The notes: generated from the sequence alone by a model not told the origin. A stretch of 64,000 bases of DNA from Curtobacterium sp. VKM Ac-1393 (GCF_015350995.1 NZ_JADKRW010000002.1:310001-374000), one strand, 5' to 3'. Numbered from the stretch's first letter, positions 36,245-48,090 are shown. Numbers and translations: made by a program.

Positions 36245-36265
36245 ATTGAGCCGAAGGCACTCAAG
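36245..36265 (+). promoter_or_regulatory. HAIR operator for HspR
   Basis: The bases read ATTGAGC, seven spacer bases and ACTCAAG. The HAIR consensus is CTTGAGT-N7-ACTCAAG, so the right half is perfect and the left half has two changes. It lies 17 bases before the clp start, consistent with heat-shock repression by HspR. Confidence 0.8.
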
Positions 36266-36282
36266 TTCCCCAGGAGGTCTCT

Positions 36283-38889
36283 TTGCCAGCAACGTTCGGC
36301 CCCACCGGCGGCAGCGACTCGTTCGACGAGTTCCTCGCCCGTCTGCTCGCAGCGCAGGACACCGGCGACACCCAGCGCCCCCGTGCGTTCGGCCGCCCGG
36401 TGGACATCACGCGACTCCTCAGCCGTCGCACCCACGAGCTGCTCCAGCACACCGCCGAGTACGCGGCGTCCCAGGGGCAGCACGAGATCGACGCGCTGCA
36501 CATCCTGCACGTGCTCGTCCGCACCGAACCGTTCGACGCCATCGTCCGCTCCGGCGGGGTCGACCCCGAGCGTCTCGCGGCCGAGGTCGAGCAGCGCCTG
36601 CCGGTCGCGCGCGAGCCGCGGCCCGAGCAGACCGGTCGCCCGGCCCTGACCCCCACGGCGCAGCGCATCCTCGTCGAGGCGACGCAGGCCGCTCGCGGCT
36701 TCGGCAGCACCTACACCGATCCCGAGCACGTCTTCTTCGCCCTCGTCACCGACCAGGAGACCGTCACCGGGCAACTGCTCGCCAGCGCCGGTGTCACCCC
36801 GCAGGTCATGCAGGACTACGCCCAGCAGGCCGCGGCCGCAGCACGAGAGGGGCGCCCGATGCCCGGAACACCCGCAGCCACCGGCACGGACCAGACCACC
36901 GACAGCGACACCCCGACGCTCGACCAGTTCGGCACCGACCTGACCGAGCGCGCTCGTGACGGCCGGATCGACCCGGTGATCGGCCGCGCCGACGAGATCG
37001 AGCAGGCCGTCGAGATCCTGCTCCGCCGCACCAAGAACAACCCCGTCCTGATCGGGGAGCCCGGCGTCGGCAAGACCGCCATCGTCGAGGGACTCGCCCA
37101 GCGCATCGTCGACGGCGACGTGCCGTCCCTGCTGCAGGGCAAGCGGGTCGTCGCACTCGACCTGCCCGGCATGCTCGCCGGCACCCGGTACCGCGGCGAC
37201 TTCGAGGAGCGCCTGACGACGGCCATGGACGAGATCGCGGCGCACGCCGACGAGCTCATCGTCTTCGTCGACGAGCTGCACACCGTCGTCGGCGCCGGTG
37301 GTGGCGGTGAGGGCGGCTCGATGGACGCCGGCAACATCCTCAAGCCCCGGCTCGCTCGCGGCGACCTGCACCTGGTCGGCGCGACCACCCTGAACGAGTA
37401 CCGCCGGATCGAGAAGGACGCCGCACTCGAGCGTCGCTTCCAGCCCGTCACGGTCGGGGAGCCGAGCGTCGAGGACGCCGTCGCGATCCTGACCGGCCTC
37501 GCGCCCCGGTACGAGGAGCACCACGGCGTCGTGTACACGCCGGAGTCGCTCCGCGCCGCCGTCGAGCTCTCGCACCGGTACGTCACCGACCGGCACCTGC
37601 CGGACAAGGCCATCGACCTCATCGACCAGGCCGGCGCGCGCCGCCGGCTCGCCCGCTCGGGTGACGACGACGTCGAGGCCCTGCGCGACCAGGTCGCCGA
37701 GCTGCTGGCCGACAAGGACCGCGCGGTCGCCGAGGAGCGCTACGAAGAGGCGTCGCGCCTGCGCGACGAGGTGGTCGGACTGGAGGCCCGGATCACCGCC
37801 GCCGACGCACCGGACGCTCCCCGCGCCTCCCGTCCGGAATCCGTGGGCACCTCGATCACGGAGCGCGACATCGCGGGCGTGGTCTCGCGTGCCACCGGCA
37901 TCCCGGCGACGCGCCTGACCCAGGGCGACCGCTCGCGGCTCGCCGTGCTCGAGCAGGAACTGCACGAGCGCGTCGTCGGCCAGGACGACGCCGTCGCGGC
38001 GATCGCGAAGGCCGTCCGACGCAGCCGCACCGGCATGGGCGACCAGCGTCGACCGGTCGGCAGCTTCCTGTTCCTCGGCCCGACCGGCGTCGGCAAGACC
38101 GAACTGGCGAAGGCCCTGGCGGGCTCGCTGTTCGGGGACGAGTCGGCGATGCTCCGCTTCGACATGAGCGAGTTCGGCGAGCGGCACACGGTGTCGCGGC
38201 TGGTCGGGGCGCCTCCCGGGTACGTCGGCTACGACGAGGCCGGGCAGCTCACCGAACGCGTGCGCCGGAACCCGTACTCGGTCATCCTGCTCGACGAGGT
38301 CGAGAAGGCGCACCCCGACGTGTTCAACCTGCTGCTGCAGGTACTGGACGACGGGCGACTGACCGACGGCCAGGGGCGCACGGTGGACTTCCGGAACACC
38401 GTCGTCATCATGACGTCGAACATCGGCTCGGAGTTCCTGGCCTCGCGGTCCGGCGCCCTCGGGTTCGCGCCGGTGGGCAGGACCGACGGTTTCGGCGAAG
38501 ACGACCTGCGCGCCCGCGTGATGGGCAAGCTGCGCGAGGCCATGCGGCCGGAGTTCATCAACCGCATCGACGAGATCGTGCTCTTCCGCAAGCTCGACCG
38601 GTCGCAGATCGCGTCGATCGTGTCGCTGCTGCTGCAGGACACGGCGCTGCGGCTCGTCGCCCAGGACATGGTGCTCTCGGTGTCCGACGCCGCGGTCGAC
38701 TGGCTCGCGTCGCACGGGTACGAGCCCGAGTACGGCGCTCGTCCGCTCCGCCGACTCATCCAGCGCGAGGTCGACGACCGCATCGCGACCCTGGTCGTCG
38801 ACGGCGGTGTGACCGCAGGGGACACCGTGCGGATCGACGTCGTGGACGACGTGCTGACGGCGGTCGTCGCGGAGCCCGCAGCGCTGTAG
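36283..38889 (+). CDS. ClpC-like AAA+ ATPase
   Basis: This 868-residue Hsp100 unfoldase has two Clp_N repeats (about residues 30-170) and first AAA domain with Walker A GEPGVGKT near residue 257. A UVR-type motif follows at about 484-500 (AEERYEEASRLRDE), which favours ClpC over ClpB. The second AAA domain has GPTGVGKT near 602 and a GALGF loop that could dock ClpP. An HspR-type operator and AGGAGG precede the TTG start. It is probably the heat-inducible Clp of this strain, beside a separate housekeeping ClpC. Confidence 0.9.
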   Translation: MPATFGPTGGSDSFDEFLARLLAAQDTGDTQRPRAFGRPVDITRLLSRRTHELLQHTAEYAASQGQHEIDALHILHVLVRTEPFDAIVRSGGVDPERLAAEVEQRLPVAREPRPEQTGRPALTPTAQRILVEATQAARGFGSTYTDPEHVFFALVTDQETVTGQLLASAGVTPQVMQDYAQQAAAAAREGRPMPGTPAATGTDQTTDSDTPTLDQFGTDLTERARDGRIDPVIGRADEIEQAVEILLRRTKNNPVLIGEPGVGKTAIVEGLAQRIVDGDVPSLLQGKRVVALDLPGMLAGTRYRGDFEERLTTAMDEIAAHADELIVFVDELHTVVGAGGGGEGGSMDAGNILKPRLARGDLHLVGATTLNEYRRIEKDAALERRFQPVTVGEPSVEDAVAILTGLAPRYEEHHGVVYTPESLRAAVELSHRYVTDRHLPDKAIDLIDQAGARRRLARSGDDDVEALRDQVAELLADKDRAVAEERYEEASRLRDEVVGLEARITAADAPDAPRASRPESVGTSITERDIAGVVSRATGIPATRLTQGDRSRLAVLEQELHERVVGQDDAVAAIAKAVRRSRTGMGDQRRPVGSFLFLGPTGVGKTELAKALAGSLFGDESAMLRFDMSEFGERHTVSRLVGAPPGYVGYDEAGQLTERVRRNPYSVILLDEVEKAHPDVFNLLLQVLDDGRLTDGQGRTVDFRNTVVIMTSNIGSEFLASRSGALGFAPVGRTDGFGEDDLRARVMGKLREAMRPEFINRIDEIVLFRKLDRSQIASIVSLLLQDTALRLVAQDMVLSVSDAAVDWLASHGYEPEYGARPLRRLIQREVDDRIATLVVDGGVTAGDTVRIDVVDDVLTAVVAEPAAL

Positions 38890-38905
38890 GGACGCGTTCC
38901 TCGGA

Positions 38906-38932
38906 GGCCCGGTACCGATGCGGTACCGGGCC
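38906..38932. terminator. 12-bp hairpin after clp gene
   Basis: The arms 38906-38917 and 38921-38932 pair exactly around ATG. The GGCCCGGTACC core is the same as in the dps terminator. Confidence 0.8.
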
Positions 38933-39005
38933 TTCGTCGTGCGCTCCGTCCTGTCCTCCGTGCTGTCCTCCGTCCTGTCCGGCGCACGGTGCGCGCGCCG
39001 TCACC

Positions 39006-39088
39006 CGGTGCGAGGTTGCCCGCTCCGTGCGGGCCCGCAACTCCGCGCCCAGCCAGCAGGTCGCCGCGAGACCACGAACCTCGCACCG
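39006..39088. repeat. Inverted motif pair CGGTGCGAGG / CCTCGCACCG (left)
   Basis: CGGTGCGAGG at 39006 and CCTCGCACCG ending at 39088 are inverted copies 83 bases apart end to end. The same pair forms the hairpin at 39929-39988, on the other side of the small gene. Confidence 0.55.
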
Positions 39089-39112
39089 TGCCGACTCTGT
39101 TCAGGAATGCAA

Positions 39113-39130
39113 TCTCGGACAATTCCGAGA
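39113..39130 (+). promoter_or_regulatory. 7-4-7 palindrome before a promoter
   Basis: TCTCGGA-CAAT-TCCGAGA is a perfect inverted repeat centred about 14 bases before the -35 box at 39137, a typical place for an activator or repressor site. Confidence 0.5.
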
Positions 39131-39136
39131 AAGGGG

Positions 39137-39166
39137 TTGCGCTGGGAATTGCGGTGCCGATAGTGT
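39137..39166 (+). promoter_or_regulatory. Sigma-70-type promoter
   Basis: TTGCGC, 18 bases and TAGTGT fit -35 and -10 boxes. The surrounding DNA is more AT-rich than elsewhere. The likely transcript start is about 39173, giving a leader of about 490 bases before the 77-residue gene. Confidence 0.55.
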
Positions 39167-39239
39167 TCACTCGTCGCGAACCGCTGGACTCCAGCAGGGG
39201 GACGACTCCGACAGCTCGTGACCGAAAGGGGGGCCGACA

Positions 39240-39311
39240 ATGATGATCACCGCAACCACTCCGTTCCGTGGGATCCGTGTGCGCGTCGGCACCCCGTTCC
39301 GCGTCCGCTGA
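39240..39311 (+). CDS. 23-residue leader-like peptide
   Basis: ATG ATG ATC opens a frame of 23 residues, beginning MMITATTPFRG and ending GTPFRVR, with five arginines and a doubled TPFRxxR pattern. GAAAGGGGGG lies just before it, a strong ribosome site. A promoter lies upstream and a perfect hairpin 34 bases downstream, so it may be a regulatory leader peptide. No family is known to me. Confidence 0.5.
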   Translation: MMITATTPFRGIRVRVGTPFRVR

Positions 39312-39345
39312 TCCGGAGCATCCCGCTTCTTCCCGACATCTGTGC

Positions 39346-39367
39346 CAGGTGACGAGTCCGTCACCTG
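39346..39367 (+). promoter_or_regulatory. Perfect 9-4-9 hairpin (possible attenuator)
   Basis: CAGGTGACG-AGTC-CGTCACCTG pairs exactly and lies between the short peptide and the 77-residue gene. No T-run follows. Confidence 0.5.
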
Positions 39368-39659
39368 ACGCCCTGCGCTGGGCCTGATCGGCTCGTGTCG
39401 CACCAGTCCGGATGACCGTCGATCCGTCCGTCCCGCCTGCTCGATGCACGCGGCCGGACCGTCGCGGTCACTGTCCGGAAATGTCAGCAGGCGGTGTGGT
39501 GCTCTCGAGATCGGACGACATTCTGCGCCGTCTCGTCGGGCATTCCTCCGGCGTCCGCGGAATGCATCCCCACGCATTCATTTCTCCTGCCCGCGTTCCG
39601 GGCGGGTTCCTCCTGCCCGCGTTCTGCGGCAACTCCGTCATGCCCTGAAAGGGATCACC
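39368..39659 (+). other. Leader region before small gene
   Basis: I see no convincing gene in these 292 bases. The stretch CTCCTGCCCGCGTTC occurs twice near 39586 and 39609, with a GC hairpin between. A frame at 39412-39648 lacks a good ribosome site. Confidence 0.4.
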
Positions 39660-39893
39660 GTGTCCTCGAAGACCGCCACCCGCCCACCCGATACCCGCGC
39701 CGCGCGCCGCCGGGTCTCACTCACCGACCGCATCGCGCTGCGCATCGGCATGTCGCTCATCATCTGGAGCCGGCGCACCCGCCAGGTCCGTCCGGTGATC
39801 GACCACGAAACGCGGCTGCAGCTCGACCGCGAGCGGCAGCAGCGCGAGAACGACTGGCTCACCCGGGGCGCCGCGCTCCTGATGTGGCGCTGA
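39660..39893 (+). CDS. 77-residue basic hypothetical protein
   Basis: This short protein is strongly basic. It has one amphipathic or membrane-proximal helix (LTDRIALRIGMSLIIWSRR, about residues 20-38) and a charged tail ending LTRGAALLMWR. GAAAGG about seven bases before the GTG supports translation. I do not recognise a family. The long regulated-looking leader and flanking repeats mark it as unusual. A large hairpin follows. Confidence 0.65.
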   Translation: MSSKTATRPPDTRAARRRVSLTDRIALRIGMSLIIWSRRTRQVRPVIDHETRLQLDRERQQRENDWLTRGAALLMWR

Positions 39894-39928
39894 CCGCACG
39901 ACACTGCACCGTGCGGTGTGCGCCGATC

Positions 39929-39988
39929 GGTGCCGACCAGGTGGCTCGGTGCGAGGACACAACCTCGCACCGAGCCACCGTCGGCACC
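39929..39988. terminator. Very strong 26-28-bp hairpin
   Basis: The arm 39929-39956 pairs with 39963-39988 around ACACAA, with only a two-base bulge. It separates the small gene from apt and probably terminates transcription. It contains the CGGTGCGAGG/CCTCGCACCG pair seen at 39006-39088. Confidence 0.75.
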
Positions 39989-40102
39989 CCGTCCGACGCA
40001 ACCCGCACCGTGCGCCGCACCGACGGCCTCGCACGGCGTGACCACCCCGGCACCGTGCGCCGTCGTGTCGGACGCACCCCGGGCCTCCCGTACCGTTGAC
40101 GG

Positions 40103-40645
40103 GTGACCGAAACCGCAGCTGCACTCGTCGAACGCCTGACCGCCGTCGTCCCGGACTTCCCGAAGCCGGGGGTGCTGTTCCGTGACGTGACGCCGGTGTT
40201 CTCCGACGCCGTGGCGTTCGGCCGCGTGTGCGAAGCACTCGCTGCGCCGTTCGCGGTCGGCGCCGGGTTCGACGCCGTCGCCGGCATCGAGGCCCGCGGC
40301 TTCGCCCTCGCCGGCGGCATCGCCGCACAGCACCAGGTGGGCGTGCTCACCGTCCGCAAGGCGGGCAAACTGCCCGGTGAGGTCCTCAGCGAGCAGTATG
40401 CGCTCGAGTACGGCGAGGCCGAACTCGAGCTGCGCCCGGGCCAGCTCCCCGCCGGCACCCGGGTCCTCGTCGTCGACGACGTCCTGGCCACCGGCGGCAC
40501 GGGTGCGGCCACCATCACGCTGCTCGAACGCGCGGGGTACCAGGCAGTGGGGTTCGCGGCGTTGCTCGAACTCGACGGCCTGAACGGGCGTGAGCGGCTC
40601 GAGCCCCGGCTGCCCGTCACCACGCTCGGCGCCGTGCCCGCCTGA
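40103..40645 (+). CDS. apt: Adenine phosphoribosyltransferase
   Basis: This 180-residue salvage enzyme makes AMP from adenine and PRPP. The PRPP-binding motif is [14 protein letters not shown] (about residues 121-134), with [16 protein letters not shown] at the N-terminus and AGIEARGF in the middle. The GTG start follows TACCGT by about seven bases, which fits a leaderless transcript. In many actinobacteria apt sits between secF and rel; here it is beside thrS. Confidence 0.95.
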   Translation: MTETAAALVERLTAVVPDFPKPGVLFRDVTPVFSDAVAFGRVCEALAAPFAVGAGFDAVAGIEARGFALAGGIAAQHQVGVLTVRKAGKLPGEVLSEQYALEYGEAELELRPGQLPAGTRVLVVDDVLATGGTGAATITLLERAGYQAVGFAALLELDGLNGRERLEPRLPVTTLGAVPA

Positions 40646-40700
40646 GCGCCACGCTCGCACTAGTCTTGACGCACCATTTCGATCGAGGAGTCCCATCATC

Positions 40701-42721
<2,021 letters not shown>

Positions 42722-42722
<1 letters not shown>

Positions 42723-43291
42723 TGTCGGACGAGCAGGACCCGCTGGTCATCCGGGACGCCGCCACTGGCGCGGCCGTCCCGGATGCCTTCCAGCGCCTGT
42801 GGAACCCGCACCGGATGGCGTACATCGACGCCGGGCGCGAGGGCAAGGGTCGCGGACACGACGACGACTGCCCGTTCTGCGAGGCGCCGCGCAAGAGCGA
42901 CGAGGACGCCCTCATCGTCGCCCGTGGCGAGCACGCCTACGTGCTGCTCAACCTGTTCCCGTACAACAACGGGCACCTGCTGGTCTGCCCGTACCGCCAC
43001 GTGCCGCTGTACGACGAGGCCACGCCGGACGAGCTGCGTGAGATGGGCGAGTTGACCCAGACCGCGATGCGGGTCCTGCGTGCCGTCTCGCACTGCGACG
43101 GCTTCAACATCGGGATGAACCAGGGCGCGGTCGCCGGGGCCGGTGTCGCCGCGCACCTGCACCAGCACATCGTGCCGCGGTGGGAGTCCGACGCGAACTT
43201 CTTCCCGATCATCGCGCGGACGAAGTCGATGTCCCAGATGCTCGGGGACACCCGCCGACTGGTCGCCGAGGGCTGGCCGGCAGCGGACTAG
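42722..43291 (+). CDS. HIT family hydrolase/phosphorylase
   Basis: This 189-residue histidine-triad protein ends its core with [10 protein letters not shown] and resembles the actinobacterial AP4A phosphorylase group encoded next to thrS. CPFCEAP near residue 46 probably starts a zinc site. The ATG shares the A of the thrS stop (TGATG), so translation is coupled. It probably clears dinucleoside polyphosphates made by synthetases. Confidence 0.92.
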
Positions 43292-43304
43292 ACTGATCGG
43301 CATC

Positions 43305-44225
43305 ATGAGCGACAGCACCAGCACCTCCGGCACCCCTGGCACCTCGATCACCGGCTCCGACCGCGTCAAGCGCGGCCTCGCCGAGATGCTCAAGGGCGGC
43401 GTCATCATGGACGTCGTCGACGCCGAGCAGGCGCGCATCGCGGAAGAGGCCGGCGCGACCGCGGTCATGGCCCTCGAGCGCGTCCCCGCCGACATCCGCG
43501 CACAGGGCGGCGTCGCCCGCATGTCCGACCCGTCGATGATCGAGGAGATCATCGCCGCCGTGTCGATCCCGGTCATGGCGAAGGCCCGCATCGGCCACTT
43601 CGTCGAGGCCCAGGTGCTGCAGGAGCTCGGCGTCGACTACATCGACGAGTCCGAGGTGCTGTCCCCGGCCGACTACGTGAACCACATCGACAAGTGGAAG
43701 TTCACCACCCCCTTCGTCTGCGGTGCGACCAACCTCGGCGAGGCGCTCCGTCGCATCACCGAGGGTGCGGCGATGATCCGCTCCAAGGGCGAGGCCGGCA
43801 CGGGTGACGTGTCCGAGGCCACGAAGCACATCCGGACGATCAGCCGCGAGATCGCCGCATTGCGATACCTCAAGGAAGACGAGCTCTACGTCGCCGCGAA
43901 GGAACTGCAGGCGCCGTTCGACATCGTGCGCGAGGTCGCACACACCGGCAAGCTCCCCGTCGTGCTCTTCACCGCCGGTGGCGTCGCCACCCCGGCCGAC
44001 GCCGCGATGATGATGCAGCTCGGCGCCGACGGCGTGTTCGTCGGCTCCGGCATCTTCAAGTCCGGCGACCCGGCCAAGCGTGCCGCCGCGATCGTGAAGG
44101 CCACGACCTTCCACGACGACCCCAAGGTCATCGCCGAGGTCTCGCGCGGTCTGGGCGAGGCGATGGTCGGCATCAACGTCGCCGACGTGCCCGCACCCCA
44201 CCGCCTCGCCGAGCGTGGCTGGTAG
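43305..44225 (+). CDS. pdxS: Pyridoxal 5'-phosphate synthase PdxS subunit
   Basis: This 306-residue (beta/alpha)8 synthase makes PLP from ribose 5-phosphate, glyceraldehyde 3-phosphate and ammonia. [20 protein letters not shown] and the catalytic-lysine region [15 protein letters not shown] are visible, with [19 protein letters not shown] near the phosphate site. TAGACT about 11 bases before the ATG suggests a leaderless or short-leader transcript. It overlaps pdxT by 11 bases. Confidence 0.96.
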   Translation: MSDSTSTSGTPGTSITGSDRVKRGLAEMLKGGVIMDVVDAEQARIAEEAGATAVMALERVPADIRAQGGVARMSDPSMIEEIIAAVSIPVMAKARIGHFVEAQVLQELGVDYIDESEVLSPADYVNHIDKWKFTTPFVCGATNLGEALRRITEGAAMIRSKGEAGTGDVSEATKHIRTISREIAALRYLKEDELYVAAKELQAPFDIVREVAHTGKLPVVLFTAGGVATPADAAMMMQLGADGVFVGSGIFKSGDPAKRAAAIVKATTFHDDPKVIAEVSRGLGEAMVGINVADVPAPHRLAERGW

Positions 44226-44826
44226 CACGACGGGCACGCCGCGGCCCCGCATCGGGGTCCTGGCGCTGCAGGGCGACTTCCGCGAGCACATCGCCTCGCT
44301 GACGGAGCTCGGCGCCGACGTGGTGCCGCTCCGCCGGCCGGAGGAGATCGAGGCCCTCGACGGTGTCGTGATCCCCGGTGGCGAGTCGAGCGTGATGGAC
44401 AAGCTGTCCCGCGCGTTCGGCGTCGCCGAGCCCCTGGCAGCGGCGATCCGCGGTGGTCTGCCCACGTACGGCACCTGTGCCGGGATGATCATGCTGTCGT
44501 CGCGGATCACCGACGGCATCAGCGGGCAGCAGACGCTCGACGTGCTCGACACCACAGTGCGGCGGAACGCCTTCGGCAGCCAGAACGACTCGTTCGAGAT
44601 CGACGTGCCGATGCCCGAGCTCGGCGATGCCCCGGTGCACGCGGTGTTCATCCGCGCGCCCGTGGTGGAACAGCACGGCCCCGGGGTCCAGGTGCTCGGC
44701 GCACTGCCGGACGGCCAGGTCGTCGCGGTCCAGCAGGGCAACGTGCTCGCGAGTGCGTTCCACCCCGAGGTCGCCGGCGAGGACCGCTTCCACCGCCGCT
44801 TCCTGGCGATGGTGCGCGGCGCCTGA
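44215..44826 (+). CDS. pdxT: Pyridoxal 5'-phosphate synthase glutaminase PdxT
   Basis: This 203-residue class I glutaminase supplies ammonia to PdxS. The motifs are [19 protein letters not shown], the nucleophile in YGTCAGMI and the His-Glu pair in AFHPEV. The GTG at 44215 lies inside the end of pdxS, so the subunits are translationally coupled. Confidence 0.95.
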   Translation: MAGSTTGTPRPRIGVLALQGDFREHIASLTELGADVVPLRRPEEIEALDGVVIPGGESSVMDKLSRAFGVAEPLAAAIRGGLPTYGTCAGMIMLSSRITDGISGQQTLDVLDTTVRRNAFGSQNDSFEIDVPMPELGDAPVHAVFIRAPVVEQHGPGVQVLGALPDGQVVAVQQGNVLASAFHPEVAGEDRFHRRFLAMVRGA

Positions 44827-44927
44827 CGCGCGACCACACGCCCGGCCGGAACCGGCGGGGCGGGGGCGCGCCGGGCCTCCCGGCTGGGTAAACTGACCCC
44901 GACTTTCCGCAAGACGCAAGGAGAACC

Positions 44928-45695
44928 GTGTCCGGGCATTCCAAGTGGGCGACGACCAAGCACAAGAAGGCCGTCATCGACGGCCGCCGTGCCAAGTCGT
45001 TCGCCAAGCTCATCAAGAACATCGAGGTCGCCGCGAAGATGGGCGGCGCCGACCTGTCGGGCAACCCGACGCTGGTCGACGCGATCCAGAAGGCCAAGAA
45101 GACCTCGGTGCCGAACGACAACATCGACCGCGCCGTCAAGCGCGGTGCCGGCCTGACCGGTGAGTCGATCGAGTACACGACGATCATGTACGAGGGCTAC
45201 GCCCCGAACGGCGTCGCGATGCTGATCGAGTGCCTCACGGACAACAAGAACCGTGCAGCGGCCGAGGTCCGGACGGCGATGTCCCGCAACGGCGGCACCA
45301 TGGCCGACCCGGGCAGCGTCGCCTACAACTTCTCGCGCAAGGGCGTCATCTCGGTCACGAAGACCGACGGCCTCGACGAGGACACCGTCATGACCGCCGT
45401 GCTCGACGCCGGTGTCGAGGACGTCATCGACCAGGGCGGCGGCTTCGAGATCATCACCGAGGCCAGCGACCTCGTCGCGGCCCGCACGGCCCTGCAGGAC
45501 GCCGGCATCGACTACGACTCGGCCGACGCCGAGTTCGTCCCCGGCCTCAAGGTGCCGGTCGACGCCGAGACCGCCCGCAAGGTGTTCCGCCTGATCGACG
45601 CGCTCGAGGACAGCGACGACGTGCAGAACGTCTACGCGAACTTCGACGTGCCGGCGGACGTCCAGGCCGAGCTCGACGAGGACGAGGGCGAGTAG
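44928..45695 (+). CDS. YebC/PmpR family protein
   Basis: This 255-residue protein starts [20 protein letters not shown], the family hallmark, and has [11 protein letters not shown] and [19 protein letters not shown]. Members act as regulators and, for some, in relief of ribosome stalling. AAGGAG precedes the GTG and TAAACT upstream is a likely -10. It heads the ruvCAB group with a two-base gap to ruvC. Confidence 0.94.
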   Translation: MSGHSKWATTKHKKAVIDGRRAKSFAKLIKNIEVAAKMGGADLSGNPTLVDAIQKAKKTSVPNDNIDRAVKRGAGLTGESIEYTTIMYEGYAPNGVAMLIECLTDNKNRAAAEVRTAMSRNGGTMADPGSVAYNFSRKGVISVTKTDGLDEDTVMTAVLDAGVEDVIDQGGGFEIITEASDLVAARTALQDAGIDYDSADAEFVPGLKVPVDAETARKVFRLIDALEDSDDVQNVYANFDVPADVQAELDEDEGE

Positions 45696-45697
45696 CC

Positions 45698-46342
45698 GTG
45701 CTCCGCGTGCTCGGGGTCGACCCCGGGCTCACCCGCTGCGGCGTCGGCGTCGTCGAGGTCGCAGCGAACCGGCGCGCACGGCTCGTCCACGTGACGGTCG
45801 TGCGCACCCCCGCGGACATGCCGCTCGAGCAGCGGCTGCTCCGCATCGCCGACGGCATCGCCGCCGAGATCGACGAGCACCGGCCCGACGCGGTCGCCGT
45901 CGAGCGTGTGTTCGCCCAGGCGAACGTCCGCACGGTGATGGGCACGGCGCAGGCGGCCGGCCTGGCGTTGCACGCCGCCGCGGCACGCGGGCTGCCCGTC
46001 GGGCTGCACACCCCGTCCGAGGTCAAGGCCGCCGTCACCGGCTACGGCAACGCCGACAAACGCCAGGTGCAGACGATGATCGCGCGCGTGCTCGGGCTCG
46101 ACGAGGCCCCGAAACCGGCCGACGCCGCCGACGCGCTCGCACTGGCCGTGTGCCATGCCTGGAGACTCGGGTCACCTGACGCGGGCGGCTCACGTGTCAC
46201 GAACCTCACCCCGGCACAGCGCGCGTGGCGAGACGCGCAGGGCGGCGACGTCGACAGCCCACTCGCGCGGGCGGCCGCTGCCGCGGCCCGACCGCGTGGC
46301 TCGTCGGCCGCGTCGGTGGGCGGCCGTAGGCTCGGAGCATGA
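45698..46342 (+). CDS. ruvC: Holliday junction resolvase RuvC
   Basis: This 214-residue nuclease has the first acidic residue in [36 protein letters not shown] with catalytic glutamate, and [12 protein letters not shown] with the last acidic pair. The C-terminal 45 residues are a disordered Arg/Ala-rich tail absent from the E. coli protein. The GTG at 45698 directly follows yebC; the stop overlaps ruvA. Confidence 0.95.
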   Translation: MLRVLGVDPGLTRCGVGVVEVAANRRARLVHVTVVRTPADMPLEQRLLRIADGIAAEIDEHRPDAVAVERVFAQANVRTVMGTAQAAGLALHAAAARGLPVGLHTPSEVKAAVTGYGNADKRQVQTMIARVLGLDEAPKPADAADALALAVCHAWRLGSPDAGGSRVTNLTPAQRAWRDAQGGDVDSPLARAAAAAARPRGSSAASVGGRRLGA

Positions 46343-46959
46343 TCGCGAGTCTCCGGGGCACCTGCATCGACATCGCCGGTTCCGGCGTGGTGATCGAGGC
46401 CGGCGGTGTCGGCTACGCGGTCACCGTGACCCCCGCGCACGCGCTCACGATGCGCCACGGGTCAGAGGTGTTCGTGCGCACGGCCATGATCGTGCGTGAG
46501 GACGAGCACCTGCTCTTCGGTTTCGCGTCCACCGACGCCCTGCAGGTGTTCGACCTGCTGCGGAGCGTCACCGGCGTCGGGCCGAAGTCCGCGATGGGGG
46601 TGCTGGCCCACATGGACCCCGCCCAGGTCGCGAACGCCGTCGCGACGGACGACGACGGCGCCTTCCGCAAGGTGTCCGGCATCGGCCCGAAGACCGCCAA
46701 GCTGATCATCCTCGCGCTCACCGGCAAACTCGCCGCGTTCGAGCAGGCCGCCGTGGTGACCGCCGGTTCCGGCAGGGCCGCGCACCCCGCCGCGACGGAC
46801 GTCGTCTCCGCGCTGATCGGCCTGGGCTGGCGTGAGGACGCTGCCCAGACCGCCGTCGACGACACCATCGCGCACGAGCCCGGTGCCGCCGCGATGGGCA
46901 CGCAGGCGCTCCTCCGTGCTGCGCTCGGGGCGCTCCGGCCCGCCGGTGCCGGCCGGTGA
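46339..46959 (+). CDS. ruvA: Holliday junction DNA helicase RuvA
   Basis: This 206-residue junction-binding protein has the OB fold at [14 protein letters not shown]. Two helix-hairpin-helix motifs follow ([17 protein letters not shown] and [16 protein letters not shown]), then the RuvB-contacting domain III at about residues 150-200. It overlaps ruvC (ATGA) and ruvB (GTGA). Confidence 0.96.
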   Translation: MIASLRGTCIDIAGSGVVIEAGGVGYAVTVTPAHALTMRHGSEVFVRTAMIVREDEHLLFGFASTDALQVFDLLRSVTGVGPKSAMGVLAHMDPAQVANAVATDDDGAFRKVSGIGPKTAKLIILALTGKLAAFEQAAVVTAGSGRAAHPAATDVVSALIGLGWREDAAQTAVDDTIAHEPGAAAMGTQALLRAALGALRPAGAGR

Positions 46960-47999
46960 GCGGGATCACCGCCGCCGGTGCCGAATCGCAAGAGGAACTC
47001 GCCTTCGAAGGCGCGCTCCGGCCGCGGTCGCTCGACGAGTTCGTCGGACAGCGCAAGGTCCGCGGGCAGCTCGACCTGCTGCTCAAGGCGGCCGGGCTGC
47101 AGGAGCGCACGCCGGACCACATCCTGATGGCGGGCCCTCCCGGGCTCGGCAAGACCACCCTGGCGATGATCGTCGCGCACGAGACCGGCAGGCCCCTGCG
47201 GATGTCCAGCGGCCCGGCGATCCAGCACGCGGGCGACCTGGCCGCGGTGCTGTCCTCGCTGGTGCCGGGCGAAGTCCTGTTCATCGACGAGATCCACCGG
47301 ATGGCGCGCTCGGCAGAAGAGATGCTCTACCTGGCGATGGAGGACTTCCGGATCGACGTCATGGTCGGCAAGGGTGCCGGCGCGACGAGCATCTCGCTCG
47401 ACCTCGCGCCGTTCACCCTCGTTGCTGCCACCACCCGGGCCGGCCTGCTCCCGAACCCGCTCCGCGACCGCTTCGGCTTCACCGCGCACCTCGAGTTCTA
47501 CGAGAAGGACGAACTCGAGCAGGTCCTGATCCGAGCGGCCCACCTGCTCGAGCTCGACATCGACCGGACGGCCCTGCGCGAGATCGCCGGGCGGTCCCGG
47601 GGCACCCCGCGCATCGCGAACCGACTGCTCCGACGTGTCCGTGACTACGCACTCGTGCACCGCACCACCGACGGCATGACGGCCGTCCAGGGGGCCCTCG
47701 ACCTGTACGACGTCGACGAACTCGGGCTGGACCGCCTCGACCGCGCCGTGGTCGAGATCATGCTGACCCGGTTCGACGGCGGCCCCGTGGGGCTGAACAC
47801 CCTCGCGGTCTCCGTCGGCGAGGAGTCCGAGACCATCGAATCGGTCGTCGAGCCGTTCCTCGTCCGGGTCGGTCTGGTCACGCGCACGCCGCGCGGCCGC
47901 ATCGCCACACCGGTCGCGTGGCGGCACCTCGGGCTCACCCCCGGGCAGGGCGTCGGACCGCTGCCGGGCCTGTTCGACGACACCGAGACCACCGACTAG
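46956..47999 (+). CDS. ruvB: Holliday junction DNA helicase RuvB
   Basis: This 347-residue AAA+ motor drives branch migration. Walker [10 protein letters not shown] (about residues 62-70), Walker B FIDEIHRM, the beta-hairpin region [20 protein letters not shown] and the winged-helix end with [17 protein letters not shown] are all present. The GTG start is fixed by the overlap with ruvA. Confidence 0.96.
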   Translation: MSGITAAGAESQEELAFEGALRPRSLDEFVGQRKVRGQLDLLLKAAGLQERTPDHILMAGPPGLGKTTLAMIVAHETGRPLRMSSGPAIQHAGDLAAVLSSLVPGEVLFIDEIHRMARSAEEMLYLAMEDFRIDVMVGKGAGATSISLDLAPFTLVAATTRAGLLPNPLRDRFGFTAHLEFYEKDELEQVLIRAAHLLELDIDRTALREIAGRSRGTPRIANRLLRRVRDYALVHRTTDGMTAVQGALDLYDVDELGLDRLDRAVVEIMLTRFDGGPVGLNTLAVSVGEESETIESVVEPFLVRVGLVTRTPRGRIATPVAWRHLGLTPGQGVGPLPGLFDDTETTD

Positions 48000-48090
48000 C
48001 GGCCGATCGGTCGGGTGACATGCCACGCACAGTGGCGTGCCCTAGACTGCTACGGCCCGAAACCGAGCAACCAGAGAAGGCAACTGCATC

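Noticed and set aside
35329..38715. Long open frame antisense to the clp gene
   Set aside because: High GC opens long antisense frames; it lacks a start with ribosome site and any domain, while the plus strand encodes a clear ClpC-like protein. Only its last 101 residues (35329-35634) form a real small gene.
39412..39648. 78-residue frame upstream of the small gene
   Set aside because: No ribosome site, unlikely composition, and it lies in the leader region of the 77-residue gene.
40646..40700. T-box riboswitch before thrS
   Set aside because: The 55-base gap is too short and I see no T-box sequence or stem I.
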